A DNA stretch of 8,272 nt from Candidatus Roizmanbacteria bacterium CG_4_10_14_0_2_um_filter_36_35. Its GTDB lineage: Bacteria; Patescibacteriota; Microgenomatia; UBA1406; GWC2-37-13. This document shows, one piece after another, positions 1-5,693 of this stretch. A model generated the notes under the pieces. It saw only the letters and a list, made by a program, of their open reading frames with translations, was not told the origin of the DNA and searched no databases. Location of the stretch: NCBI GenBank assembly GCA_002792355.1, contig PFOE01000069.1, positions 1 to 8,272 on the forward strand, written 5' to 3'. The translations under genes and the position numbers were made by a program. The first letter of the stretch is position 1, and each line of letters starts with the position of its first letter.

Positions 1-252
1 GCAATCAAATTTGGAAATAAAAAAGAAATTTTAGAAAACTTACATAATGATTTTGAGCCTTTGGCAGTTAAATGCTGCCCAAAGATTACTAGTATTAAAA
101 GTGATTTAATAAATAATGACGCACTAGATACTTTATTGGCCGGTTCAGGTTTTTCAATTGTAGGCTTTTTCGATTCAAAAAATGAAGCCGTCAATGCCTT
201 TAATAATTTAAAAGTTAAATATAAGAATATTTTTTATGCCAGCACAAAATAA
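1..252 (+). CDS. ispE: 4-diphosphocytidyl-2-C-methyl-D-erythritol kinase, C-terminal fragment
   Basis: This is the last 83 codons of a gene that begins before the window. The frame is open from base 1 to the TAA at 250-252. The IspE/GHMP-kinase C-terminal pattern is visible: an LHNDFEP segment (residues 14-20 of the fragment), a CCPKI segment followed by a helix, then LLAGSGFSIVGFF, which matches the third GHMP motif (normally a GSG-containing loop) and the strand after it. In the family, IspE phosphorylates the 2-hydroxyl of CDP-methylerythritol with ATP in the cytoplasmic MEP pathway. The assignment is strengthened by ispG, another MEP gene, which begins inside its 3' end with a 17-nt overlap (236-252). 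The fragment lacks the first two GHMP motifs, so another GHMP kinase is formally possible, but NDFEP plus the context favour IspE. The promoter lies outside the window. Confidence 0.85.
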   Translation, partial: AIKFGNKKEILENLHNDFEPLAVKCCPKITSIKSDLINNDALDTLLAGSGFSIVGFFDSKNEAVNAFNNLKVKYKNIFYASTK

Positions 253-1339
253 ATTTTATAAAAGAACAGAAACAAGACCGGTGAAAATAGGAAAATTAAT
301 TATTGGAAATGGAAATCCGATCAGGATTCAATCAATGACTCAAACTAAAACAAAAGATATTGAGGCGACAGTCAAACAAATAAACGAACTGGAGAAAGCT
401 GGATGTGAAATTATTCGGGTGACCGCTCCGGACATTGAATCGGCAAAAGCCTTGGGAGAAATAAAAAAACAGATTAATATTCCGCTGGTAGTCGATATCC
501 ATTTTCAATATTTAATTGCTTTGGAGGCGATTAAACAAGGAGTTGATAAAGTGAGGATTAATCCGGGAAATATCGGCAGTAAAGAAAAAGTTGAGGCAGT
601 TATCAAAGCCTGTCAAGAAAAAAATATTCCGATCAGAATAGGGATTAATATGGGATCTTTAGAGAAAGATTTATTTGTCCAGTATGGAAAATTTGGAGTA
701 GCAAGAGTAATGATGGAATCAGCTACAAGACATATAAAGATTCTTGAAGATTTAAATTTTTTTGATATAGTCGTTTCTTTAAAAGGATCAAACGTAATGG
801 TTACCCGCGAAGCTCACTCAATGTTCGCTCACCGCTTTAATTATCCTTTGCATGTTGGAATTACCGAGGCCGGTCCGTCTCTGGCAGGCATTGTAAAAAG
901 TTCAGTCGGTATAGGTTCAATTCTAGCGGAGGGAATAGGTGACACGATAAGAGTATCAACTACCAGTGATCCAAAAGAGCAGGTAAAAATTGGCTGGGAA
1001 ATACTAAAATCTTTGGGATTGCGTCAAAAAGGAGTGGAAATAATTTCCTGCCCAACCTGTGGCCGAACTGAAATCGATTTAATTGGTTTGGCAAAAAAAG
1101 TTGAAAAAATATTAGCAAATGTTGATGCCCCAATAAAAGTTGCTGTGATGGGCTGTGTTGTCAACGGTCCAGGAGAGGCAAGTTTTGCTGATATTGGTAT
1201 TTGCGGCGGGAAAAATCAGGCAGTTGTTTTTAAAAAAGGAAAAATAGTCAAAGTTGTCCAGGAAAAAGACGTATTACCAATATTTATTGAAGAGATAAAA
1301 AAGGTTTTGATAGAAAAAGGTTATTCTGATAAGATTTAA
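236..1339 (+). CDS. ispG: (E)-4-hydroxy-3-methylbut-2-enyl-diphosphate synthase
   Basis: IspG (GcpE) reductively converts methylerythritol cyclodiphosphate to HMBPP, the penultimate MEP-pathway step, using a 4Fe-4S cluster. The 367-aa product is close to the 372 aa of the E. coli enzyme, so it is the compact bacterial form without the plant-type insert. The N-terminal TIM-barrel part shows IQSMTQT (31-37), RVTAPD (61-66), VVDIHF (85-90) and KVRINPGNIG (105-114). The C-terminal cluster domain keeps CPTC (C272, C275), then GCVVNGPGEA, giving C307 and E314. These are the three Cys and one Glu cluster ligands expected for the family. The ATG at 236 is chosen because the protein aligns from about residue 10 onward. 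It lies inside ispE with no Shine-Dalgarno, so translational coupling is likely. The next gene, uppS, starts 1 nt after its stop. Nothing appears damaged. Confidence 0.97.
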   Translation: MPAQNKFYKRTETRPVKIGKLIIGNGNPIRIQSMTQTKTKDIEATVKQINELEKAGCEIIRVTAPDIESAKALGEIKKQINIPLVVDIHFQYLIALEAIKQGVDKVRINPGNIGSKEKVEAVIKACQEKNIPIRIGINMGSLEKDLFVQYGKFGVARVMMESATRHIKILEDLNFFDIVVSLKGSNVMVTREAHSMFAHRFNYPLHVGITEAGPSLAGIVKSSVGIGSILAEGIGDTIRVSTTSDPKEQVKIGWEILKSLGLRQKGVEIISCPTCGRTEIDLIGLAKKVEKILANVDAPIKVAVMGCVVNGPGEASFADIGICGGKNQAVVFKKGKIVKVVQEKDVLPIFIEEIKKVLIEKGYSDKI

Positions 1340-1340
1340 T

Positions 1341-2057
1341 ATGAATAAAAAAAATTATCTTCCTAACCATATAGCGATTATTCCAGACGGTAATCGCCGC
1401 TGGGCCAAGGAAAAAAGACAACAAGCTTTTGAAGGACATCGATATGCCGCCCAGACGACTCTTCCAAATTTGGTTGATGAATTCATCAGACTAGGCATAA
1501 AATATTTTTCTTTTTGGGCACTATCAACTGAAAATTTAACTACCCGGAGTAAGATAGAATTAAATAATCTATTTAGTTTGATGAGATATTTTTTAAAAAG
1601 TAAATACAAAGAATTTAAAGAAAAGAAAATAAGAATTAAAGTAATCGGAGATTTAAACAAACTGCCGGAAGACCTTCAAAGAGAAATTCCAAAGATTTCA
1701 AAAGAATCATTAGATAATGAAAAATTGACTATAATTTTGGGATTAAATTATGGAGGAAGAGACGAGATAATTAGGGCAATAAAAAAAATTCCCTCCTTCG
1801 CTGAAGCTTCGGCGGGCAAGCAAAATTCAAAAATAACTAAAGAAAGTTTTTCAGAATATTTGGATACTTCAGGCATTCCTGACCCGGATTTGATTATCAG
1901 AACCGGCGGTGAAAAAAGACTTTCCGGTTTTATGCTTTGGCAGAGCGAATACAGCGAACTTTATTTTTCTAATCTTTATTTTCCCGACTTTACCGCAGAA
2001 GAATTAAAAAAAGCTGTTAAAAATTATGGAGAACGTCAAAGACGATTTGGCAAATGA
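1341..2057 (+). CDS. uppS: Isoprenyl transferase (undecaprenyl diphosphate synthase family)
   Basis: This is a cis-prenyltransferase that adds IPP units to an allylic primer to make the polyprenyl diphosphate behind the peptidoglycan lipid carrier. At 238 aa it has normal length. Visible motifs are HIAIIPDGNRRWA (10-22) with the catalytic Asp at D16 and H33 in EGH, STEN (62-65), NYGGRDE (136-142), RTGGEKRLSG (187-196), SEYSELYF (202-209) and the terminal RRFG (234-237). Two departures from the usual bacterial pattern are IPDGN instead of IMDGN, and Leu in place of the Trp that normally follows STEN. Chain length cannot be read from these motifs. A GC-rich palindromic segment encodes residues 151-160 (PSFAEASAGK) in a variable surface loop between NYGGR and RTGGE. 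The stop overlaps the next start as ATGA (2054-2057), which indicates translational coupling. No Shine-Dalgarno precedes the ATG. Confidence 0.95.
   Translation: MNKKNYLPNHIAIIPDGNRRWAKEKRQQAFEGHRYAAQTTLPNLVDEFIRLGIKYFSFWALSTENLTTRSKIELNNLFSLMRYFLKSKYKEFKEKKIRIKVIGDLNKLPEDLQREIPKISKESLDNEKLTIILGLNYGGRDEIIRAIKKIPSFAEASAGKQNSKITKESFSEYLDTSGIPDPDLIIRTGGEKRLSGFMLWQSEYSELYFSNLYFPDFTAEELKKAVKNYGERQRRFGK
1791..1820 (+). repeat. GC-rich palindromic in-frame insertion within uppS
   Basis: The core CGCTGAAGCTTCGGCG (1799-1814) is self-complementary over all 16 bases except one T-G wobble pair. It is flanked by CCCTCCTT on the left and GGCAAG on the right, in an otherwise A/T-dominated gene. It is read in frame as PSFAEASAGK (UppS 151-160), a small-residue peptide unlike the Lys/Ile/Asn-rich protein around it. 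It sits in a loop where the family tolerates length variation. From memory, similar Ser-Phe-Ala-Glu-Ala-Ser peptides recur in proteins of CPR genomes, much as Rickettsia palindromic elements do. I cannot verify that here, and only one copy is in this window. Confidence 0.5.
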
Positions 2058-3028
2058 ATTTACTTCTGAATTTTAAAAAACAATTTGATAAGGAAATAAA
2101 CATCTATCTAGATAAAAAAATCAAATTAACCGAAAAAATAGATGAAAAAGGAAAAGATTTATTTGAAGTAATAAAAGAGTTTATAAATAATGGCGGCAAG
2201 CGATTGCGGCCGGCAATTTTTTATTATGCTTTTTCAAGTTATTCTTCTCAAAATTTAACAGCGGTTTTAAAACTTTCTTTCATCTTTGAACTGTTTCATA
2301 GTTTTGCTTTGATCCATGATGACATTATTGATAAGAGCGATTTAAGAAGAGGAAAACCGACTGTTCATAAAAAATATAGTCTATCGACGGCAATTTTAGC
2401 TGGTGACTTGGCACTGATGCTGGCTGATGAAATATTTTCTCAGGAAATAAACAAACTCGAGGTAACTGATTTATTTAATGAATTAAAACAAGAACTTTTA
2501 ATAGGAGAATATTTAGATACGGCAAAAATAGATGATATTAATAAAATTATGGAACTTAAGACCGCCAGATATTCTTTTATTAAACCAGCGATAATTGCCT
2601 TGAATCTGGTTAACATTGATAAAAAAGATGTGAAAAAATGGGAAGAAATCTTAAAGGAAACAGGTATTTTATTTCAAATAAAAGATGATTTGGAAGGAAC
2701 CTTCGCTGATGAAAAAACCCTTGAGAAACCAACCGATTCAGATATCAAAGAGAGGAAAAGTACCTTAATTATTGAAAAATTCCTGAAGAAATCGAATAAT
2801 AAGGAAAAAGAACATTTTTACTCTTTTTTTGGCAAACAAAATTTCAAAAAAGAAGAATTGATTTGGTATAAGAAAACGTTGGTTAGATATAAAATATATG
2901 ATGAAATAAAAGAAGAAATAATTAATGGATCAAATAAAATAAAGAACAAACTCAATCGTCATTTTCCAAATAAAAAATTAACTGAGTTAATGAAAGAAAT
3001 TATAATCTACTTCCAATCAACTACATAA
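2054..3028 (+). CDS. Trans-polyprenyl diphosphate synthase (FPP/GGPP synthase family)
   Basis: This is a class I all-trans prenyltransferase that condenses IPP with allylic diphosphates, with Mg2+ held by two Asp-rich motifs. The 324-aa sequence has the substrate loop GGKRLRP (47-53) and the first motif DDIID (89-93) followed by RRGKPT (98-103). There is no two-residue insertion in the first motif, unlike typical bacterial FPP synthases. F84 sits five residues before it, a position where an aromatic residue limits chains to about C20 in archaeal-type GGPP synthases. The second motif is DDLEG (211-215), followed by FADE, EKP, SDI and K235-S-T-L. Its third Asp is Gly, a variant I also associate with other bacterial members. 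The last 80 or so residues are Lys-rich and diverged. A C15-C20 product that primes the adjacent UppS is inferred. The start overlaps the uppS stop by 4 nt, and the 3' end overlaps convergent rarA by 22 nt. Confidence 0.88.
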   Translation: MNLLLNFKKQFDKEINIYLDKKIKLTEKIDEKGKDLFEVIKEFINNGGKRLRPAIFYYAFSSYSSQNLTAVLKLSFIFELFHSFALIHDDIIDKSDLRRGKPTVHKKYSLSTAILAGDLALMLADEIFSQEINKLEVTDLFNELKQELLIGEYLDTAKIDDINKIMELKTARYSFIKPAIIALNLVNIDKKDVKKWEEILKETGILFQIKDDLEGTFADEKTLEKPTDSDIKERKSTLIIEKFLKKSNNKEKEHFYSFFGKQNFKKEELIWYKKTLVRYKIYDEIKEEIINGSNKIKNKLNRHFPNKKLTELMKEIIIYFQSTT

Positions 3029-4227
3029 TATTTTTTGCCTTGTAAGTTTTTTGGTAAATATTCCTGGATAACTTTTTTTCCTGTTTGTTTTTCAACCAGC
3101 CAGGGATAGCGGACATGCCCTTGGCCGTAACCTAAAGATTTCATCACTTTATTTGATGCATTGCGAAGATGAAGTGGAATAGGATCAAGATTTTCTTCAT
3201 CAATATCTGATAAAGCTTGTTGAATGCCAGAAGTTGACGCAATTGATTTCTTAGCAGTTGCTAAATAAGTGGCGGTCTGAGCCAAAATTAATGATGCTTC
3301 GGGCCAGCCAATCATGTGACAGGCCTGCATGGCCGATGTGGCTAAAACCAAGGCGGTTGGCTGAACATTACCAATATCTTCAGAGGCAAAAATAACCATC
3401 CGGCGGGCAATAAAGATCGGGTCTTCGCCGGCCTTGATCATTCGGGCTAGATAGTGCAATGTCGCATCAGGATCGCTGCCTCGCATCGATTTTATGAAAG
3501 CGGAAATCGTGTCATAATGCCAGTCACCCTTTTTGTCGTAATAAATGGCTTTTCGCTGGACCGCTTCCTCAGACACCCTTAGGGTGACTTTTTTAGAAAG
3601 TGAAGTTGCCAGCTCAACCGCATTAATGGCCGTCCGGCCGTCACCATTAGCGTTTTTAATGATGTGTTCGACAGCTGATTTTTCAAAAGTATGTTTTGGG
3701 TAAAATTTGATTGCCCGTTTTGTTATTATTTCAATTTCTTTCTCAGTCAGTGCGTTTAAAACATAAATTTGACTGCGGGAAACTAGGGGAGCGATGACTT
3801 CAAAGCCAGGATTCTCGGTCGTTGCTCCAATCAAAGTAATAGTTCCGTCTTCAACATAAGGAAGAAATGCATCTTGCTGGGCTTTGTTGAAGCGGTGGAT
3901 TTCATCGACAAATAGGATAGTAGTTTTCTGGAAAAGACCGTAATCTTTTTTTGCTTGAGCGATAATTTTTCTAACCTCGGGTACTCCGCCGCCAGCTACG
4001 GTTGAAAAGGAAACAAAGTTAGCCTCGATATATCGAGCAATAATTCTGGCAAGGGTGGTTTTCCCGGTGCCCGGCGGACCCCAGAGAACCATGGAAATGA
4101 CTTTTTTATTTTCAATCATCCGCCTAATTGGTTTTCCTTTTCCAACCAGATGCTCCTGACCGACAAAATCATCAAGTGATTGTGGTCGCATTCTTTCGGC
4201 AAGCGGGACTTGATTGCCTATTGACAT
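3007..4227 (-). CDS. rarA: Replication-associated recombination protein A (AAA+ ATPase, MgsA/RarA/WRNIP1 family)
   Basis: RarA is a clamp-loader-like AAA+ ATPase that acts at stalled replication forks and single-strand gaps, assembling as a homotetramer in its family. The 406-aa product is somewhat shorter than the 447-aa E. coli protein. It shows the N-terminal PLAERMRPQSLDDFVGQEHL signature (8-27), Walker A GPPGTGKTT (50-58), Walker B ILFVDEIHRFN (104-114), sensor 1 GATTENP (134-140) and an arginine-finger candidate in SR (150-151). The C-terminal tetramerisation region has SAFIKSMRGSDPDA, then ARRM, ASEDIG and the terminal GYGQGH...EYLP block. All key ATPase residues look intact. The ATG at 4227 is the start immediately before the conserved N-terminus. 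It has no Shine-Dalgarno, and a weak minus-strand -10 (TATACA, complement of 4237-4242) would give a leader of only about 3 nt. The gene is noticeably richer in G+C than its neighbours. Confidence 0.96.
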   Translation of the reverse strand: MSIGNQVPLAERMRPQSLDDFVGQEHLVGKGKPIRRMIENKKVISMVLWGPPGTGKTTLARIIARYIEANFVSFSTVAGGGVPEVRKIIAQAKKDYGLFQKTTILFVDEIHRFNKAQQDAFLPYVEDGTITLIGATTENPGFEVIAPLVSRSQIYVLNALTEKEIEIITKRAIKFYPKHTFEKSAVEHIIKNANGDGRTAINAVELATSLSKKVTLRVSEEAVQRKAIYYDKKGDWHYDTISAFIKSMRGSDPDATLHYLARMIKAGEDPIFIARRMVIFASEDIGNVQPTALVLATSAMQACHMIGWPEASLILAQTATYLATAKKSIASTSGIQQALSDIDEENLDPIPLHLRNASNKVMKSLGYGQGHVRYPWLVEKQTGKKVIQEYLPKNLQGKKYYVVDWK

Positions 4228-4251
4228 ATTTTTTTATGTATATGTTATAAT
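4221..4251 (+). promoter_or_regulatory. Consensus-like sigma70 promoter reading rightward from the rarA start
   Basis: On the + strand there is a perfect -35 TTGACA (4221-4226) and a perfect -10 TATAAT (4246-4251). The -10 is preceded by TGT, giving an extended -10. The spacer is 19 bp, longer than the ideal 17, which the TGn motif may offset. The predicted transcription start is near 4258. The promoter overlaps the first codons of divergent rarA and points away from it. There is no annotated + strand gene immediately downstream, only the hairpin terminator at 4265-4300. The -35 lies in the rarA coding sequence, so a chance match is possible. Confidence 0.55.
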
Positions 4252-4257
4252 TTAATC

Positions 4258-4300
4258 ACTAAACATGGAGGGTATTCTAAACGAGTCCCCTCCGTTTTTT
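4258..4300 (+). ncRNA. Candidate ~43-nt RNA between orphan promoter and terminator
   Basis: If the promoter at 4221-4251 fires and the hairpin at 4265-4300 terminates, the product is an RNA of roughly 43 nt. It would consist of about 7 unpaired bases, one stem-loop and a U-tail. It would be antisense to the 3' untranslated region of the NYN-domain gene, which ends at 4299 on the other strand. A 14-codon reading frame (ATG 4265 to TAA 4309) overlaps the stem but has no ribosome binding site and probably has no meaning. No known RNA family is recognised. Existence is inferred only from the paired signals. Confidence 0.25.
4265..4300 (+). terminator. Intrinsic terminator, hairpin plus T6 (rightward)
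   Basis: Arm GGAGGG (4267-4272) pairs with CCCTCC (4288-4293). Inside it, ATTC (4274-4277) pairs with GAGT (4283-4286) around a TAAAC loop with one T/C mismatch, and the stem can extend outward by T-G and A-T pairs. Six Ts follow directly (4295-4300). This is a strong terminator on the + strand. Read leftward, the same hairpin sits just after the stop of the NYN gene but is followed by ATGTTTAGTG, a poor T-tract. It may therefore serve the NYN gene only weakly. Confidence 0.7.
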
Positions 4301-4916
4301 ATGGTTTAAATTTTATTAACTCTCTAAGATAATTAAAATCCCTGAAATTTTTTCCAGCTAACTGACGAATGTCTCGGGCTGTTCTTTCTCCACGAGCTAG
4401 AATCGTTACTTTTTTACCTATGTTCATTAGATACTTTAGAACAATAGCAAAATCACCGTCGCCGGAAAGAATTAGAACTTCTGAATATTCATTAATATAA
4501 CGCATTAAATCAAAAGTCATATCAACGTCGCAGTTGGCCTTTTTGGAAATTCTACCATCTGGTTCGTGAAAGATTTTAACAGGTTTAAGCTTTAACAAAT
4601 AGCCAAATTCGGCTAATTTTAAGTAGAATTTGATTCGTTGAATAGGTTTTTTATCAATAGGTTTCTTTCCATTAAGGTAACTTATTAGTTTATTTAGATT
4701 AATTAGTTGTTTGTCTAAAATTGAATAGGGGAATCCGTTAAGTTCGACTCCGCCATAATAAAATACTTTTTTGAGAAGATATTTTCTTTTGATGTATTTA
4801 ATCAGTTTCTTGTAGTCAATTTTCCAACCCAGACTTTTCTCTCCACCGTAAAAAAGATTAGAAGCATCAATGAAAGCATACGCAGGCTTTTTCATATGTA
4901 AACAATTGTTCACCAT
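4299..4916 (-). CDS. NYN domain (LabA/DUF88-like) putative ribonuclease
   Basis: The 205-aa product matches the NYN (PIN-like) fold of LabA/DUF88 proteins, whose members are thought to be metal-dependent RNases. Visible features are strand 1 with the first acidic site, AYAFIDASN (D17, N20), a central CDVDMTFDL segment (D130, D132, D136) and SGDGDF (151-156, D153 and D155), followed by the GKKVTIL strand. Four or more Asp in these positions fit a PIN/NYN active site. No extra RNA-binding or OST-HTH domain is present. The coordinates give the longest frame (ATG 4916), but the best promoter places the transcript start near 4912. Translation therefore more likely starts at GTG 4913 (leaderless) or ATG 4895, giving MKKPAYAF just before strand 1. 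The gene is divergent from the HAD gene. RNA target and role are unknown. Confidence 0.8.
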   Translation of the reverse strand: MVNNCLHMKKPAYAFIDASNLFYGGEKSLGWKIDYKKLIKYIKRKYLLKKVFYYGGVELNGFPYSILDKQLINLNKLISYLNGKKPIDKKPIQRIKFYLKLAEFGYLLKLKPVKIFHEPDGRISKKANCDVDMTFDLMRYINEYSEVLILSGDGDFAIVLKYLMNIGKKVTILARGERTARDIRQLAGKNFRDFNYLRELIKFKP

Positions 4917-4918
4917 TT

Positions 4919-4947
4919 ATGATAAAAGATAAATTTTAGAAAATCAA
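4919..4947 (-). promoter_or_regulatory. Promoter of the NYN gene
   Basis: On the minus strand, -35 TTGATT (complement of 4942-4947) and -10 TATCAT (complement of 4919-4924) are separated by exactly 17 bp. The predicted start of transcription is about 4912, a few bases downstream of the most upstream ATG (4916). This argues that the ATG at 4916 is not used. A perfect 10-bp palindrome, AACAATTGTT (4901-4910), lies in the early transcribed region and could be an operator, though this is speculative. Confidence 0.5.
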
Positions 4948-4958
4948 GAGGAAATAAT

Positions 4959-4967
4959 TGATATAAT
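4959..4967 (+). promoter_or_regulatory. Extended -10 promoter of the HAD gene, leaderless configuration
   Basis: TGA followed by TATAAT (4962-4967) forms an extended -10 element, and no good -35 is seen upstream (GAAAAT at 17-bp spacing). Seven bases after the last T of the -10 is position 4974, the A of the HAD gene's ATG, so the mRNA is predicted to begin at its start codon. The presumptive -35 zone overlaps the -35 of the divergent NYN promoter, so polymerase binding at the two may be mutually exclusive. Confidence 0.6.
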
Positions 4968-4973
4968 TTTCTC

Positions 4974-5576
4974 ATGTTAAAAATAAAATTTATTTACTTT
5001 GACATCGGTGGCGTGTTGAACGATTGGTCAGATGCCTTCAAAACAGTAACTAATAAATTTAATATTCCGTTTAAAGATTTTTTAAATCATTGGCGCGAAA
5101 ACGATGATGATATAACTCGTGGTAAAATCACCCCTAAAGAGTTCTGGAGTAAGGCGATTAAAAAATTTGATCTAAAAAATGCCAATAATTTTGATTTCTT
5201 AAGAAGTTGGGTTGGTGATTATAAACAAAGGATTGAAGTTCATCAATTAATTAATCGATTGATTGATCAATATAAAATAGGAATAATTTCGAATCTTTAT
5301 AAAGACATGTTTCCAATACTTATTGAAACAAAAATAGTTCCTAATATTAATTATTCAGCGATTATTCTTTCATGTGATGTCGGTTTGAAAAAACCTGAAA
5401 AAGAAATTTATGAAATTGGCACTAAAAAAACCAGAGTTAAACCAGAAGAAATACTTTTGATCGATGATAGATTAGATTTTATCGAAGGAGCAAAAGTGGT
5501 TGGTTGGAAAACATTTTGGTTTAATGAAAAGAATGTAACGGATTCTGTTGATAAACTTCAAAAATTATTACTTTAA
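4974..5576 (+). CDS. HAD-superfamily hydrolase (subfamily IA-like)
   Basis: A 200-aa cytoplasmic haloacid dehalogenase-like hydrolase, most likely a phosphatase. Motif I is FDIGGVL (9-15) with nucleophile D10. The second Asp of the usual DxD is Gly (G12), as in FDxGNV/FDxGGV-type members such as the YihX group. Motif II is IISNL (104-108, S106). Motif III is the Lys in GLKKPEK (K140). Motif IV is LLIDD (161-165, D164 and D165). The helical cap occupies roughly residues 17-90 (type C1). Substrate cannot be deduced. The missing second Asp removes the usual general acid/base, so dehalogenase or slow phosphatase chemistry are alternatives. The ATG at 4974 fits the promoter, which predicts a leaderless transcript. 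The stop lies within a 24-nt perfect palindrome. Confidence 0.85.
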   Translation: MLKIKFIYFDIGGVLNDWSDAFKTVTNKFNIPFKDFLNHWRENDDDITRGKITPKEFWSKAIKKFDLKNANNFDFLRSWVGDYKQRIEVHQLINRLIDQYKIGIISNLYKDMFPILIETKIVPNINYSAIILSCDVGLKKPEKEIYEIGTKKTRVKPEEILLIDDRLDFIEGAKVVGWKTFWFNEKNVTDSVDKLQKLLL

Positions 5577-5590
5577 TTAATTAAAGTAAT
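5567..5590. repeat. 24-nt perfect palindrome spanning the HAD stop codon
   Basis: The arm ATTACTTTAATT (5567-5578) is followed immediately by its exact reverse complement (5579-5590). In RNA it can form a 10-bp A/U-rich stem with a TTAA loop. No T-run follows on the + strand (CCAATGAG), so it is not a classical intrinsic terminator. It may protect the 3' end of the HAD mRNA, or be a protein-binding site upstream of the next gene. Confidence 0.6.
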
Positions 5591-5657
5591 CCAATGAGTC
5601 TAGATTCCCTAAGCGTAACTGCTTTTAATATTATAAAAGAAAAAGAGCAAGGGTAGG

Positions 5658-5686
5658 TTGCAAAATAAAATACACAGTAGTATTCT
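5658..5686 (+). promoter_or_regulatory. Promoter of the dehydrogenase-like gene, leaderless configuration
   Basis: -35 TTGCAA (5658-5663), a 17-bp spacer and -10 TATTCT (5681-5686) are present. The predicted start of transcription, 7-8 bases after the -10, falls at 5693-5694, the A of the ATG. No Shine-Dalgarno is present. The promoter sits in a 117-bp intergenic region that otherwise holds only the palindrome at 5567-5590 and a 20-codon open frame (5594-5656) of doubtful reality. Confidence 0.6.
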
Positions 5687-5693
5687 ATAGCTA

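Noticed and set aside
211..215. Polyprenyl synthase second Asp-rich motif reads DDLEG instead of DDxxD (positions given are residues of the 2054-3028 product)
   Set aside because: I considered loss of function, but Gly at the last position of this motif is, as far as I recall, seen in other bacterial prenyl synthases, and the rest of the active site is intact. It is noted in the gene entry only.
1355..1660. 101-codon minus-strand open frame inside uppS
   Set aside because: It is fully antisense to a well-supported uppS and has no recognisable domain or promoter, so it is a shadow frame.
4265..4309. Fourteen-codon open frame across the terminator hairpin
   Set aside because: No ribosome binding site, and the frame runs through the hairpin and T-tract, so an attenuator leader peptide is not supported because no gene follows on that strand.
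5594..5656. Twenty-codon open frame starting at ATG 5594 in the HAD-dehydrogenase gap
   Set aside because: It has no ribosome binding site or promoter of its own, and it ends just before the dehydrogenase -35. It could be a small peptide or a gene remnant, but nothing in the sequence supports either.
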